A stretch of DNA of 64,000 nt. Source: WLMZ01 sp963732585. Its GTDB lineage: Bacteria > Actinomycetota > Acidimicrobiia > Acidimicrobiales > Ilumatobacteraceae. Position numbers and translations under genes: made by a program. The stretch spans positions 372,001 through 436,000 of the forward strand of contig CAVSZY010000003.1 of assembly GCA_963732585.1 (NCBI GenBank), given 5' to 3'. Position 1 is the stretch's first letter. Each line of letters begins with the position of its first letter. Positions 8,557-16,473 of this stretch are shown here, piece by piece. A model generated the notes under the pieces. That model was not told the DNA's origin. It saw only the letters and a list, made by a program, of their open reading frames with translations, and did not search any database.

Positions 8557-8714
8557 GCGTGAAGACTGCCAAAAGGGCCCATCAGTCGTGTTACTCGATT
8601 GTTAAGAAAAGATGAACAAGTTTGGGAGATCTCCGTCGGCTTTCGTCCACGTCGCCGAACTCGCTGGTTACGCTTTGCGGCCGTGCCTCACTTCGCCTGC
8701 TCATTCGCCGCGCC

Positions 8715-9377
8715 ATGACCATCGAACTCGACCTCGATCGAACGGCCCGCACCGGCATTGCCGAGGTGGTCTACGGGCCGGGAAAAACGGTGGCCCAACT
8801 GCTCGCCGCTGTCTCCGGATTGATTGCCGGGGAGGTGCGCCCGGTGATTGCTACCCGCTGTGACGATGCCCAGATCGCCGCGCTGCGGTCGACGTTCGTC
8901 GACATCTCCGTCGCCGGGACGACGGCATCGTGTCACGCCCTGGAGTCGATCGGCCGCTGTGTTGGCGTCGTCACCGCTGGTACATCCGACCACGTCGTCG
9001 CCGATGAGGCTGCGGCCACCTTGGCGGCGTTTGGCGTCGAGGTCGCGAGAATCGACGACGTCGGCATCGCCGGAATCCACCGATTGCTGGCACGTACTGA
9101 GCAACTCAGAGCGCTCGACGCCCTGATCGTCGTCGCCGGCATGGAGGGTGCCTTGCCAACTGCGATCGCCGGGCTGGTCGACACCCCGCTCGTCGCCGTG
9201 CCAACGAGCACGGGCTACGGTTCGTCGTTCGAGGGCATCACCGCGCTGGCCGCAATGACTGCGAGTTGCGCCCCGGGCGTGTCGGTGGTTGGCATCGACA
9301 ACGGTTTCGGCGCGGCCTGTGTCGTGCTGCGTTGGTTACAAGTTCGCGCGCCCAAGGTGGCAGTCGCCAATGTTTGA
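8715..9377 (+). CDS. larB: LarB-like pyridinium-3,5-biscarboxylate mononucleotide synthase
   Basis: A 220-residue member of the NCAIR-mutase-like PurE/LarB family. Motifs typical of LarB are seen: LDLDRTARTGIAEVVYGPGKT at the N-terminus, VTAGTSDHVVADEAAATL near the middle, DALIVVAGMEGALPTAIAGL, and VPTSTGYGSSFEGITAL near the C-terminus. LarB carboxylates nicotinic acid adenine dinucleotide and hydrolyses the phosphoanhydride, the first step of nickel-pincer nucleotide (NPN) synthesis. ATG 8715 matches the usual N-terminus; an in-frame extension to 8622 adds nothing family-like. The gene overlaps larE by 8 bp, and larC follows, supporting the assignment. Confidence 0.9.
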   Translation: MTIELDLDRTARTGIAEVVYGPGKTVAQLLAAVSGLIAGEVRPVIATRCDDAQIAALRSTFVDISVAGTTASCHALESIGRCVGVVTAGTSDHVVADEAAATLAAFGVEVARIDDVGIAGIHRLLARTEQLRALDALIVVAGMEGALPTAIAGLVDTPLVAVPTSTGYGSSFEGITALAAMTASCAPGVSVVGIDNGFGAACVVLRWLQVRAPKVAVANV

Positions 9378-10128
9378 GTCATCAATCCCGCCACTGCTGC
9401 GCACGGTGATCGATGACATCGGTCCGATGGTCGTCGCCTTCTCCGGCGGCGTCGATTCTGCGTTGCTCGCCGTGGTTGCCGATCGCGTGCTCGGGCCAGG
9501 TTCTGTGCGGGCGGTGACGGCTGTGTCGGCATCGCTGGCTGGCGACGACCACGGTCGTTGCCAAACGCTGGCCGCCACCTGGCAGCTGGACTGGACCGTC
9601 GTGCACACCGACGAGTTGGCAGATGAGCGCTACGCGATCAATGCAACCGATCGCTGCTATTGGTGCAAGTCACATCTGATGGATGCGCTGACGCCTTTGG
9701 CCATCAACGGGGCAACGATCGTGCTCGGCGTCAATCTCGACGATCTCTCCGATCACCGCCCCGGCCAGGCAGCGGCGGCCGAGCGCGGCGCCCGCTTCCC
9801 CTTCGTCGAGGCCAAGATGACCAAAGCTGAGATTCGGGCCGTGGCCAAAAGCATTGGGCTCGAGGTCTGGGATCGACCGTCGTCGCCATGTTTGTCGTCT
9901 CGCCTGCCCTACGGCACACCCGTCACCTTGACCCGCCTGACGCAGGTTGAAGTAGCTGAGCGCGGCATTCGTCTGCTCGGATTTGGCGACGTGCGTGTTC
10001 GCCATCATGGCGAGCTTGGGTTGGTCGAAATCCCCGCCGATTCCTTTGCCGCGGCGGTCGCTCAGCGTGAAGCGATCGCCGCCATCGTGCGGCGTGCGGG
10101 CTTCGCGTTTCAGCGCGCTCGATCTTGA
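9370..10128 (+). CDS. larE: LarE-like sulfur transferase of the nickel-pincer cofactor pathway
   Basis: A 252-residue PP-loop ATPase. The ATP pyrophosphatase motif AFSGGVDSALLA lies at residues 23-34. CYWC is at 96-99 and the conserved PSSPCLSSRLPYG at 171-183. Cys174 corresponds to the sacrificial cysteine of the well-studied Lactobacillus LarE. The extra CxxC pair suggests the three-cysteine type proposed to bind an iron-sulfur cluster rather than sacrificing a cysteine. LarE converts the two carboxylates of the LarB product to thiocarboxylates. It starts inside the end of larB (8-bp overlap, coupled translation) and ends 51 bp before larC. Confidence 0.9.
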   Translation: MFESSIPPLLRTVIDDIGPMVVAFSGGVDSALLAVVADRVLGPGSVRAVTAVSASLAGDDHGRCQTLAATWQLDWTVVHTDELADERYAINATDRCYWCKSHLMDALTPLAINGATIVLGVNLDDLSDHRPGQAAAAERGARFPFVEAKMTKAEIRAVAKSIGLEVWDRPSSPCLSSRLPYGTPVTLTRLTQVEVAERGIRLLGFGDVRVRHHGELGLVEIPADSFAAAVAQREAIAAIVRRAGFAFQRARS

Positions 10129-10179
10129 GGGTTTGCAGTCGGGGCGACTGAACCGCACGTTGCCGAGCGGTGCGGACTC

Positions 10180-11357
10180 GTGACTCGCCACCTGCACCTC
10201 GACCCGATCAGCGGCGTCAGCGGCGACATGCTGCTTGGAGCCTTGATCGATCTCGGCGCGCCCGTTGAAAACGTGCGGCGTGAGTTGCACAAGCTCGACG
10301 TCCCTGGCTGGCAACTCGACGTCGAGCGCGTCACCCGCCATGGCATTACCGGGTCATTGGCCAAGGTGCGCACCGACGATCAGGCACATCATCGCTCGGC
10401 GTCGACCTTGACTGCCATGATTCGTCGCGCCGGGTTGTCGTCGAGCGTCACCGCTATGGCCGAGCGCGATCATCGAACGGATCGCCGCGGTCGAGGCGGC
10501 GATCCACAATGAGCCCGTCGATCATGTCCATCTGCACGAGATCGGGGCTCTCGACACGCTGATCGACGTCGTCGGTGTCTGCCTGGCGCTCGAGGCCCTG
10601 GGCATCGACTCGGTGTCCTGCGGCGCGCTGCCGACCGGTACTGGCACCGTGCACACAGCCCACGGCGAGTTGGCCGTGCCCGCACCGGCCACCCTGGCGT
10701 TGATCGCCGGGACGCCGCTGCAATGGCGCTTCACCGACGACCCAATGGAGCTGGTCACGCCGACCGGAGCGGCGATTGTCGCTCACCTGGCAACGTCACC
10801 AATCGGCGTGCAGATGGGCGTCGAAGGCGTCGGGTATGGATTTGGTACCTCGACCAAACTCGATCGGGCCAATTGCTGTCGGGCGACGTTGGGCAGGCGG
10901 GACATCGCCAGTGGCATCGAGACGATCATTCGTTTGGGTACGACGATCGACGACCAGTCGCCCGAGTTCGTCGCCGCGGCGATCGATCGGGTTCGTGCCG
11001 CCGGGGCGATCGACGCTTGGTCGTCGGCGGTGTCGATGAAGAAGGGTCGCCTGGGGATCGAGCTGATCGTGCTCTGCCATCCGCGAGATGAGAGTTCGAT
11101 CGTCGAGCTGCTCTTTGGCTGGACGACGACGCTCGGTGTGCGCCGCGAGATGATCGAGCGCCATGTTGCCGACCGTAGCGAGACGACGGTCGATGTCGAG
11201 GGTCATGCGGTGCGGGTCAAGCTGCGCTGCCGCCACGGGTCGCTGCTCGGCGCCAAGCCGGAGTTCGATGATTGTCTGCCGCGCCGCCGAGGCGCTTGGC
11301 CTGACCCCGGCAGAGATCTCCTACCGTGCTCAAGAGGTTGCTGTTCAGTCCTTCTGA
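10180..11357 (+). pseudogene. larC: LarC-like nickel insertase, reading frame interrupted twice (+1 shifts)
   Basis: The full LarC sequence is readable only across three frames. Frame 1 from GTG 10180 gives LDPISGVSGDMLLGALIDLG and ends at AMAER near 10467. The next frame continues at once with IIERIAAVEAAIHN, VHLHEIGALDTLIDVVG, LAVPAPATLALIAG, ELVTPTGAAIVAHL, VGYGFG and MKKGRLGIEL, to PEFDDCL near 11272. A third frame supplies RAAEALGLTPAEISYRAQEV before the stop at 11357. Each junction is explained by one extra base (near 10468 and 11272). LarC inserts nickel into the pincer nucleotide. In Lactobacillus the gene is itself read through a frameshift, but not at these places. Alternatives: sequence errors, a decaying gene, or programmed recoding. 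It overlaps the convergent desaturase gene by 13 bp. Confidence 0.82.
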
Positions 11358-12343
11358 GCGGCAACCTTGCGGCGCTTCTTCATCGCCTCGTCACCGGCCG
11401 CGGAGCCATCGTGGAACGAGCCGAACCACCTGTCCAACGGCAGCGCGCCGTCGGCGTAGTTGACCTCGAAATACTTGTGATGCAGGTAGTGGGCGAAGCA
11501 GTTGGATTGGACCGACCTACCAGCCACTTCGACCCGCTCGAAGCCGCAGTGTCCGGGAACAGGGCCCATCATCAGGTGGAACGAGTTGAACATGGCGTGC
11601 AGCGGGTGCGACGGCACGATCCAATGAATGGCGACTGCGCTGAAGTACAGCAGGTGCTCAACCGGATGCATCGACAACCCCGACCATGGGCCGGGGTTGG
11701 TGTTGCGGTGATGCAGGCTGTGCACGGCCTTGTACAGCGGCGGCCAGTGGATCAGCCGGTGAACCAGGAAGAAGTGCACCTCGCGGTACAGCGGGATGAT
11801 CACCATCCAGGCGACGAACCACACCGGATTTTCCGCCCAATCGAGCCAGCCGATCTTGCCCGAGGAGAACAGGTAGAGGGTGACGACTTCCCACGCCGTC
11901 CAGATTGGCAGCCCGCTGGCCAGCGTCCACAACATGTTGTCGCGAACCTGTGAGCCCAACGTGAAGCGATCGCTTTTGCCGCGAGGCCACCGGCCGTTGT
12001 ACTTCAGTTGGGTGTCCTGTGAGCGCCTGGTGTACAAACGAAGGTGCCACAGCCCGTACCAGGCGACCAGAATCGCGGCGTTGCGGGCCAGCAGAAACAG
12101 GATCCAGCCCGGTGTGAGCTCGGCCATCGTTTGGCGTGACGGCGTCGCCACCCACCAGGCCACGGCGGCGACCAGAAAGTAGAGCAGGTTGTAGGGTAGG
12201 AAGTACCCGGGGAAGCCGAACATCCAGCGTCCGATCGCCCCTAGCTTGGTCGGGCGATCAAAGACGGGGGAGTACGTGACCAACCTGTTGGGCACCCACT
12301 CACCTTTGGGTCCGCGTGTTCCATACTGCTTTTCGTCGATCAC
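11345..12343 (-). CDS. Sterol desaturase / fatty acid hydroxylase family membrane protein
   Basis: A 332-residue integral membrane di-iron oxygenase. Several hydrophobic segments are seen (around residues 40-65, 75-95, 130-150, 165-185 and 235-250). The three histidine clusters expected of the family are HFFLVHRLIH, HSLHHRN and HYLHHKYFEVNY, with a further H in SMHPVEHLLYF. It would hydroxylate or desaturate a lipid using O2 and an electron donor at the membrane. It stands alone, convergent with larC. The substrate (sterol, carotenoid or fatty acyl) is unknown. Confidence 0.88.
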   Translation of the reverse strand: MIDEKQYGTRGPKGEWVPNRLVTYSPVFDRPTKLGAIGRWMFGFPGYFLPYNLLYFLVAAVAWWVATPSRQTMAELTPGWILFLLARNAAILVAWYGLWHLRLYTRRSQDTQLKYNGRWPRGKSDRFTLGSQVRDNMLWTLASGLPIWTAWEVVTLYLFSSGKIGWLDWAENPVWFVAWMVIIPLYREVHFFLVHRLIHWPPLYKAVHSLHHRNTNPGPWSGLSMHPVEHLLYFSAVAIHWIVPSHPLHAMFNSFHLMMGPVPGHCGFERVEVAGRSVQSNCFAHYLHHKYFEVNYADGALPLDRWFGSFHDGSAAGDEAMKKRRKVAAQKD

Positions 12344-12461
12344 GAATCGAGCTTAGTGTCGGCACCAAAGTCGATCCGCGATGCGGTGTGGGTATCGACG
12401 ACACCGAGGTGGAGTTGCTGTGAAAGGCTGGCGTGATCGGTAAGTGGGAACGCGCCGGCTG

Positions 12462-13076
12462 ATGATGGACACTGATGCTGGGATGACCCGCGCAGATCGA
12501 TACCGGCAGCTTTACGCTGACCATTTCCGGGCAGTGCTGGGCTATGCGGGGCGTCGCACGGCGAACTGGGCGGACGCCGCCGACGTTGCCGCCGAGACGC
12601 TGACCGTGGCGTGGCGTCGCCTTGACGATGTACCGAACGGGGACGCAGCGCGATGGTGGTTGTACGCGGTGGCCAGGCGTGTGCTGGCCAACCAACAGCG
12701 CAGCCAACGCCGGCACCAGCGGTTGGTAGGCAAGCTCGGAGCCGTCATCGAGGACTCCGTGATGCCGTTCTACGAGAACGGCTCGAGTAGGGAAGTGCGC
12801 GCGGCCGTCGCTCGGCTCGACGAGGACGATCGTGAACTGCTGCTACTCACGGTGTGGGAGGGACTCTCTCCTGCCGAGGCCGCGGCCGTGCTCGGGATCA
12901 ATCCGGTTACGGCGCGAACGCGGCTGCATCGAGCACGGTCCAAGCTGCGCACGATGCTGATCACGCCCGGCCTTGACGACCGAGTCCCAAGCACTGGAGC
13001 GGAACACTTGGCCGAGTGCGGACATGTAACGGTGACCACCACTCAACCCAGCCATCCAGAGGAGGGCATTCGATGA
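12462..13076 (+). CDS. RNA polymerase sigma-70 family factor, ECF type
   Basis: About 200 residues with sigma region 2 (RYRQLYADHFRAVLGYAGRR..DAADVAAETL..AWRRLDDV) and region 4 (RLDEDDRELLLLTVWEGLSPAEAAAVLGINPVTARTRLHRARSKL, a helix-turn-helix). These are joined by a short linker, the ECF layout. The start is uncertain: in-frame ATG codons at 12462, 12465 and 12483 all precede region 2, and 12444 GTG is possible. Its stop overlaps the next gene (membrane anti-sigma-like) as ATGA at 13073-13076, the classic coupling of an ECF factor with its regulator. The signal sensed is unknown. Confidence 0.88.
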   Translation: MMDTDAGMTRADRYRQLYADHFRAVLGYAGRRTANWADAADVAAETLTVAWRRLDDVPNGDAARWWLYAVARRVLANQQRSQRRHQRLVGKLGAVIEDSVMPFYENGSSREVRAAVARLDEDDRELLLLTVWEGLSPAEAAAVLGINPVTARTRLHRARSKLRTMLITPGLDDRVPSTGAEHLAECGHVTVTTTQPSHPEEGIR

Positions 13077-14167
13077 ACGACGACGAACTGACGGTTGCAC
13101 TTGCAACGACCGCACGGATTTCCGACGATCACCTTGAAGCACTCGATCTCGGGTCGGCGGAGGAGGAACTCATGAACAAGATCATGTCCGAAGATCCCAA
13201 CTTGCTCGGGGCACCAACGTCACCCGACTGGGGCAGCCCTGGAACGCCGACTGACCGCCGCCACCCCAGTCGTCGGTGGCGGCCACTTGTCGCCGTCGGC
13301 GCGGCGGCCGCGGCGGTCGTCATCGGCGTCGTGCTGTTCACGGAACGGAGCACCAAACCCGCGTACGCTGCGGAGGTCGTGCGGGTCGCGGAGGCGAACG
13401 ATCGGCTGCTGATCGATCTGCCGGGCTGGCGGGTGAGCCGCGCTGACGAGTTCACGGTCGAAGCCGGGGAGATGACGTTCACCGACGGATCCCACGAAGT
13501 GGACCTCAGGTGGCAGCCAGCGGAGCAGTACGCCGACCTCCTAGCGGATCGGTCGACTGGCAATCCGTCCGCTCCGATCACCGTGCTCGGTCGCCCAGCG
13601 ACGATGTTCCAGTACGCCGGCAGTACCGACTTCACGACGATCGTCGAACAGCGCGGGGTCACCTTCCTCGAGATCCGGGCCGACCTTGGAAGCGAGCTGG
13701 CATACCGCGGCATGCTCGACGGGCTCAAGCGCGTGTCGGTCAACGAATGGCTCGGCGCGCTTCCGCAGAGCGTCGTCAAACCTGCGGATCGGTTGGCCAC
13801 CGTCCAGCAGATGTTGACCGGCGTGCCGATCCCCGACGGTCTCGATGTGTCCGCACTCGCGTCCTCGGACACGGTGAGCGACCGCTACCAGCTCGGGGCC
13901 CAGGTCACCGCAGCGGTGGCCTGCGAGTGGTTCGATCGTTGGTTCACGGCAACCGAGACCGGCAATGTCGTCGCGGCGCAGGCTGCATCCGAGGCGCTCG
14001 TCTCCTCGCACGGCTGGCCGATCCTGCACGAGATGGCGGCCGAGGGCGCCTGGCCACAGGTGTTGTGGCAGTACGCCGACGCCACCGCCGGTGGCACCGT
14101 CTCTACCGGAAAGGGTGCGGTGCCTCTCAGCCGTGAGCACACCCAAGGCGGGCTCGGCTGTTCGTAG
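13073..14167 (+). CDS. Membrane-anchored anti-sigma-factor-like protein
   Basis: A 364-residue single-pass protein. The cytoplasmic N-terminus (~80 residues) includes an acidic EEELMNKIM segment. One transmembrane helix (WRPLVAVG..VVIGVVLFT) lies near residues 80-100. The external region of ~260 residues is like the large extracytoplasmic parts of actinobacterial ECF-associated regulators. No zinc-binding anti-sigma HxxxC motif is visible. The start ATG at 13073 has a strong GAGGAGGG site and overlaps the sigma gene by 4 bp. It most likely holds the upstream sigma factor at the membrane until an external signal. A strong hairpin follows the stop. Function rests on context; sequence similarity to named families is weak. 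Confidence 0.7.
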   Translation: MNDDELTVALATTARISDDHLEALDLGSAEEELMNKIMSEDPNLLGAPTSPDWGSPGTPTDRRHPSRRWRPLVAVGAAAAAVVIGVVLFTERSTKPAYAAEVVRVAEANDRLLIDLPGWRVSRADEFTVEAGEMTFTDGSHEVDLRWQPAEQYADLLADRSTGNPSAPITVLGRPATMFQYAGSTDFTTIVEQRGVTFLEIRADLGSELAYRGMLDGLKRVSVNEWLGALPQSVVKPADRLATVQQMLTGVPIPDGLDVSALASSDTVSDRYQLGAQVTAAVACEWFDRWFTATETGNVVAAQAASEALVSSHGWPILHEMAAEGAWPQVLWQYADATAGGTVSTGKGAVPLSREHTQGGLGCS

Positions 14168-14180
14168 TCCGTGACCAGAG

Positions 14181-14209
14181 ATTCGGGGGCGTCACAGACG
14201 CCCTCGAAT
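14181..14209 (+). terminator. Strong hairpin after the sigma/anti-sigma pair (terminator candidate)
   Basis: ATTCGGGGGCGTC pairs with GACGCCCTCGAAT across a 3-nt loop (ACA). The result is a 13-bp stem with one G-U pair, 13 bp after the stop at 14167. No U-tract follows, which is common for actinobacterial terminators. It separates the sigma operon from the aquaporin-arsenate reductase pair. Confidence 0.65.
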
Positions 14210-14300
14210 TCCGTGCCGAGGTCGGATTCCACCATGGTTCATCGACTGTTTACCGACAGGGTTGTCGCTGCTGGAAGGATGGCCAATAGCGTTTGTCGTC

Positions 14301-14999
14301 GTGTCTGCCATGCCGGTCCCTGATCTTCGACGACGGTTGCTCGCTGAGGCGCTGGGCACCGGCTTGCTGATCATGGCCGTCGTTGGTTCAGGGATCATGG
14401 CCACACGCCTCTCGCCGAACGACGTCGGCGTGCAGTTGTTGGAGAATGCGATCGCCACAGGCGGTGCGCTGGTCGGGCTGATCCTGATGTTCGGCGCTGT
14501 TTCCGGAGCGCACTTCAACCCGGTCGTCACCCTGCTCGATCGCCTCTTCGGTATGCGCTCGACTCGGGAGTGCGCGGCCTACATCGGCGCGCAGACCCTT
14601 GGCGGATGCATCGGGGCGATGATTGCCAACCTGATGTTTGAACTTCCGATGGTCGAGTTCTCAAGCAAACAACGCTCGTCCGGGGCGTTGTGGCTTTCCG
14701 AAGTCGTGGCCACCGTTGGACTGTTGCTGGTGATCCACGGTTGCGTGCGCAGCGGGCGCTCATCGGCGGTGCCTTTCGCCGTCGCTGCCTGGATTGTCGG
14801 GGCCTACTGGTTCACCTCGTCCACCAGTTTCGCCAACCCGGCGGTGACCGTGGCGCGCACGCTGTCGGACAGCTTCGCCGGGATAAAGCCTTCGTCGGCG
14901 CCGATGTTCGTGCTCATGCAGGTCTCCGGCGCAGCCATCGCCTATGGCCTGATTCGGTTCATCTATATGCCAGTCGAAAGGGCCGATCGTCGTGTCTGA
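14301..14999 (+). CDS. MIP/aquaporin-family channel, AqpS-like
   Basis: About 232 residues with six hydrophobic segments and two half-helix loops. The first loop is SGAHFNPVVTLLD (NPV in place of NPA) and the second is FANPAVTVART, with the selectivity-filter Arg retained. The N-terminus RRRLLAEALGTGLLIMAVVGSGIMA is typical of aquaporins encoded in arsenic operons. With the overlapping arsenate reductase it probably lets arsenite leave the cell after reduction, as described for Sinorhizobium AqpS; water or glycerol transport cannot be excluded. Starts at GTG 14301 or ATG 14310 are both plausible. It overlaps arsC by 8 bp. Confidence 0.85.
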   Translation: MSAMPVPDLRRRLLAEALGTGLLIMAVVGSGIMATRLSPNDVGVQLLENAIATGGALVGLILMFGAVSGAHFNPVVTLLDRLFGMRSTRECAAYIGAQTLGGCIGAMIANLMFELPMVEFSSKQRSSGALWLSEVVATVGLLLVIHGCVRSGRSSAVPFAVAAWIVGAYWFTSSTSFANPAVTVARTLSDSFAGIKPSSAPMFVLMQVSGAAIAYGLIRFIYMPVERADRRV

Positions 15000-15414
15000 G
15001 CGTCCAGCGGTGTTGTTTGTTTGCGTTCACAATGCTGGCCGCTCGCAGATGGCCGCCGGTTGGTTGCGCCACCTGGCCGGAGGCGAAGTTGAGGTCTACT
15101 CCGGCGGGTCGATGCCAGCCGAGCAAGTGAATCCGGCAGCCGTGGCGGCAATGGCCGCTGTGGGCGTGGACATTTCCGTGTACTCGCCAACGTTGTGGAC
15201 TGCCCAGGTGGTGCAGGCCTGCGACGTGGTCATCACCATGGGCTGCGGCGATGTCTGCCCAATCTTTCCCGGTAAACGTTACGAGGATTGGGTGCTCGAG
15301 GATCCGGCGGGCCAGGGGCTCGATGCGGTGATCCCGATTCGCGATGAGATCCGTCGCCGAGTAGAGGCGTTGATCGGCTCGCTCGGCCTCGACCGGGCGA
15401 TTATCGCTGACTGA
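14992..15414 (+). CDS. arsC: Arsenate reductase, low-molecular-weight phosphatase type (mycothiol-dependent group)
   Basis: A 140-residue LMW-PTP fold protein. The phosphate-binding loop VCVHNAGRSQMAAGW has the nucleophile Cys11. MGCGDVCPIFPGKRYEDW has Cys85 and Cys89, followed by LEDPAGQGLDAVIPIRDEI. The MGCGD.CP..PGK..EDW signature is that of actinobacterial ArsC proteins, which use mycothiol and mycoredoxin, rather than the thioredoxin-coupled Staphylococcus type. It reduces arsenate to arsenite in the cytoplasm. The GTG start at 14992 lies inside the aquaporin gene. No ArsR repressor or arsenite pump is adjacent. Confidence 0.9.
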   Translation: MSERPAVLFVCVHNAGRSQMAAGWLRHLAGGEVEVYSGGSMPAEQVNPAAVAAMAAVGVDISVYSPTLWTAQVVQACDVVITMGCGDVCPIFPGKRYEDWVLEDPAGQGLDAVIPIRDEIRRRVEALIGSLGLDRAIIAD

Positions 15415-15802
15415 GGGCGACGAGCGCGTTCAACGCTTCGTCGGCGCGCTCGAAGGGCACCAACAGGTGGTCGTGATAGCGACCGGCGATCACGTTGCAG
15501 CTCAACTCGTGGCGCGCCAATTCGACCGCAACCGCGGCCGTCAGGCCGACCGCAGCGAGGGCGCTGTGTACGTTGAGCGTGATCCAGGCGGCAACAAAGT
15601 CATAGTCGAGGTCGGCGACGTCGGCCTGTTGGCGGGTGATCACGCAGCTCAAACCCTCTGCTTCGGTAACCGTGGCTGCTGGCGACAATCCGTCGGGTAG
15701 GGCGTCGACGGTGACGAAGACCCACTCACCAAAGCGTCGCTCGGGCTGCATCGAGCGCAACAACATCGCGAGGTCGGTTTCTCCGCTGTTCTGATCGGTC
15801 AC
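15401..15802 (-). CDS. ACT domain-containing protein
   Basis: A 133-residue protein with two ACT-like halves. The N-terminus (DLAMLLRSMQPERRFGEWVFVTV) is followed by EAEGLSCVITRQQADVADLDYDF. The C-terminal unit WITLNVHSALAAVGLTAAVA..LSCNVIAGRYHDHLLVPFERADEALNAL is the clearest part, matching small bacterial proteins related to aspartokinase-type ACT regulators. It probably binds an amino acid or similar ligand; no enzyme domain is attached. It is convergent with arsC, overlapping by 14 bp. Confidence 0.8.
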   Translation of the reverse strand: MTDQNSGETDLAMLLRSMQPERRFGEWVFVTVDALPDGLSPAATVTEAEGLSCVITRQQADVADLDYDFVAAWITLNVHSALAAVGLTAAVAVELARHELSCNVIAGRYHDHLLVPFERADEALNALVALSQR

Positions 15803-15867
15803 GGTTGGGACTGTAGTGGTGCCAGCATCGTCGACATCGCTGCGGCAGCACCCACGTTGGCCCGCTC

Positions 15868-16437
15868 TCAGTCTGAGTTGCGCAGCGGGTGGCGTGTTTC
15901 GAGATCTTCGATCACCCGTTGCGAGCGATCGACCTCAAACTCGTTGCCCCGCGCCCGCAGGTCGGCCAGCAGCGCCAACAGGTGCTCACGCTGCGGCTCG
16001 TTGAGCCCGATGCGCTCGTAGACCGCCGAGTTCAGCTCCGCCGTGGCGGCGTCGGCCAACGCCCGACCCTGGAGAGTGATCACCGCCAAGGTGGTGCGGG
16101 CGTCGGTCGGATGCGGCTCACGGCGCACAAGGTTGTTGGCTTCCAGTTGATCGATCAGATTGGTCACCGTCGCCGGCGGTATGCGCAGGGTCTTGCTGAT
16201 CCAGCTCAGGGTCAGCGACGACTCCGGATCTGTCGCCAACCAGGTCAACACCTCATAGCGAGCAAAACTCAGGTTGTGGTGGCGCATCACGGCAGAAATC
16301 TCGTTGCTCAACAGCTGCTGGGAACGCAGAATCGCGGTGAACACGGCCATACCGGACGCCGCCTGCGGACTCCATCGCTCTAACCAGACACGCCGTGAGG
16401 CCTCAACAACGTCGAAGGGAGCCGGCTCGAATGCCAC
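15868..16437 (-). CDS. MarR-family transcriptional regulator
   Basis: A 189-residue winged-helix protein. The dimerisation helix is at the N-terminus, followed by SFARYEVLTWLA, a DNA-recognition segment LSWISKTLRIPPATVTNLIDQLEANNLVRREPHPTDART, and the wing. The DxR of the MarR family (PTDART) is intact. It lies 36 bp downstream of the CoA-transferase stop on the same strand, so it may be the last gene of that operon and control it, although its target is not shown. No clear operator was found upstream. Confidence 0.88.
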   Translation of the reverse strand: MAFEPAPFDVVEASRRVWLERWSPQAASGMAVFTAILRSQQLLSNEISAVMRHHNLSFARYEVLTWLATDPESSLTLSWISKTLRIPPATVTNLIDQLEANNLVRREPHPTDARTTLAVITLQGRALADAATAELNSAVYERIGLNEPQREHLLALLADLRARGNEFEVDRSQRVIEDLETRHPLRNSD

Positions 16438-16473
16438 AACAGCACAGGCTAAGGCACGCAGCGACGCGAGCGG

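Noticed and set aside
10613..11953. 446-codon frame treated as an independent gene
   Set aside because: Its first part is the middle of LarC and its tail runs antisense through the sterol-desaturase-family gene; it has no start of its own.
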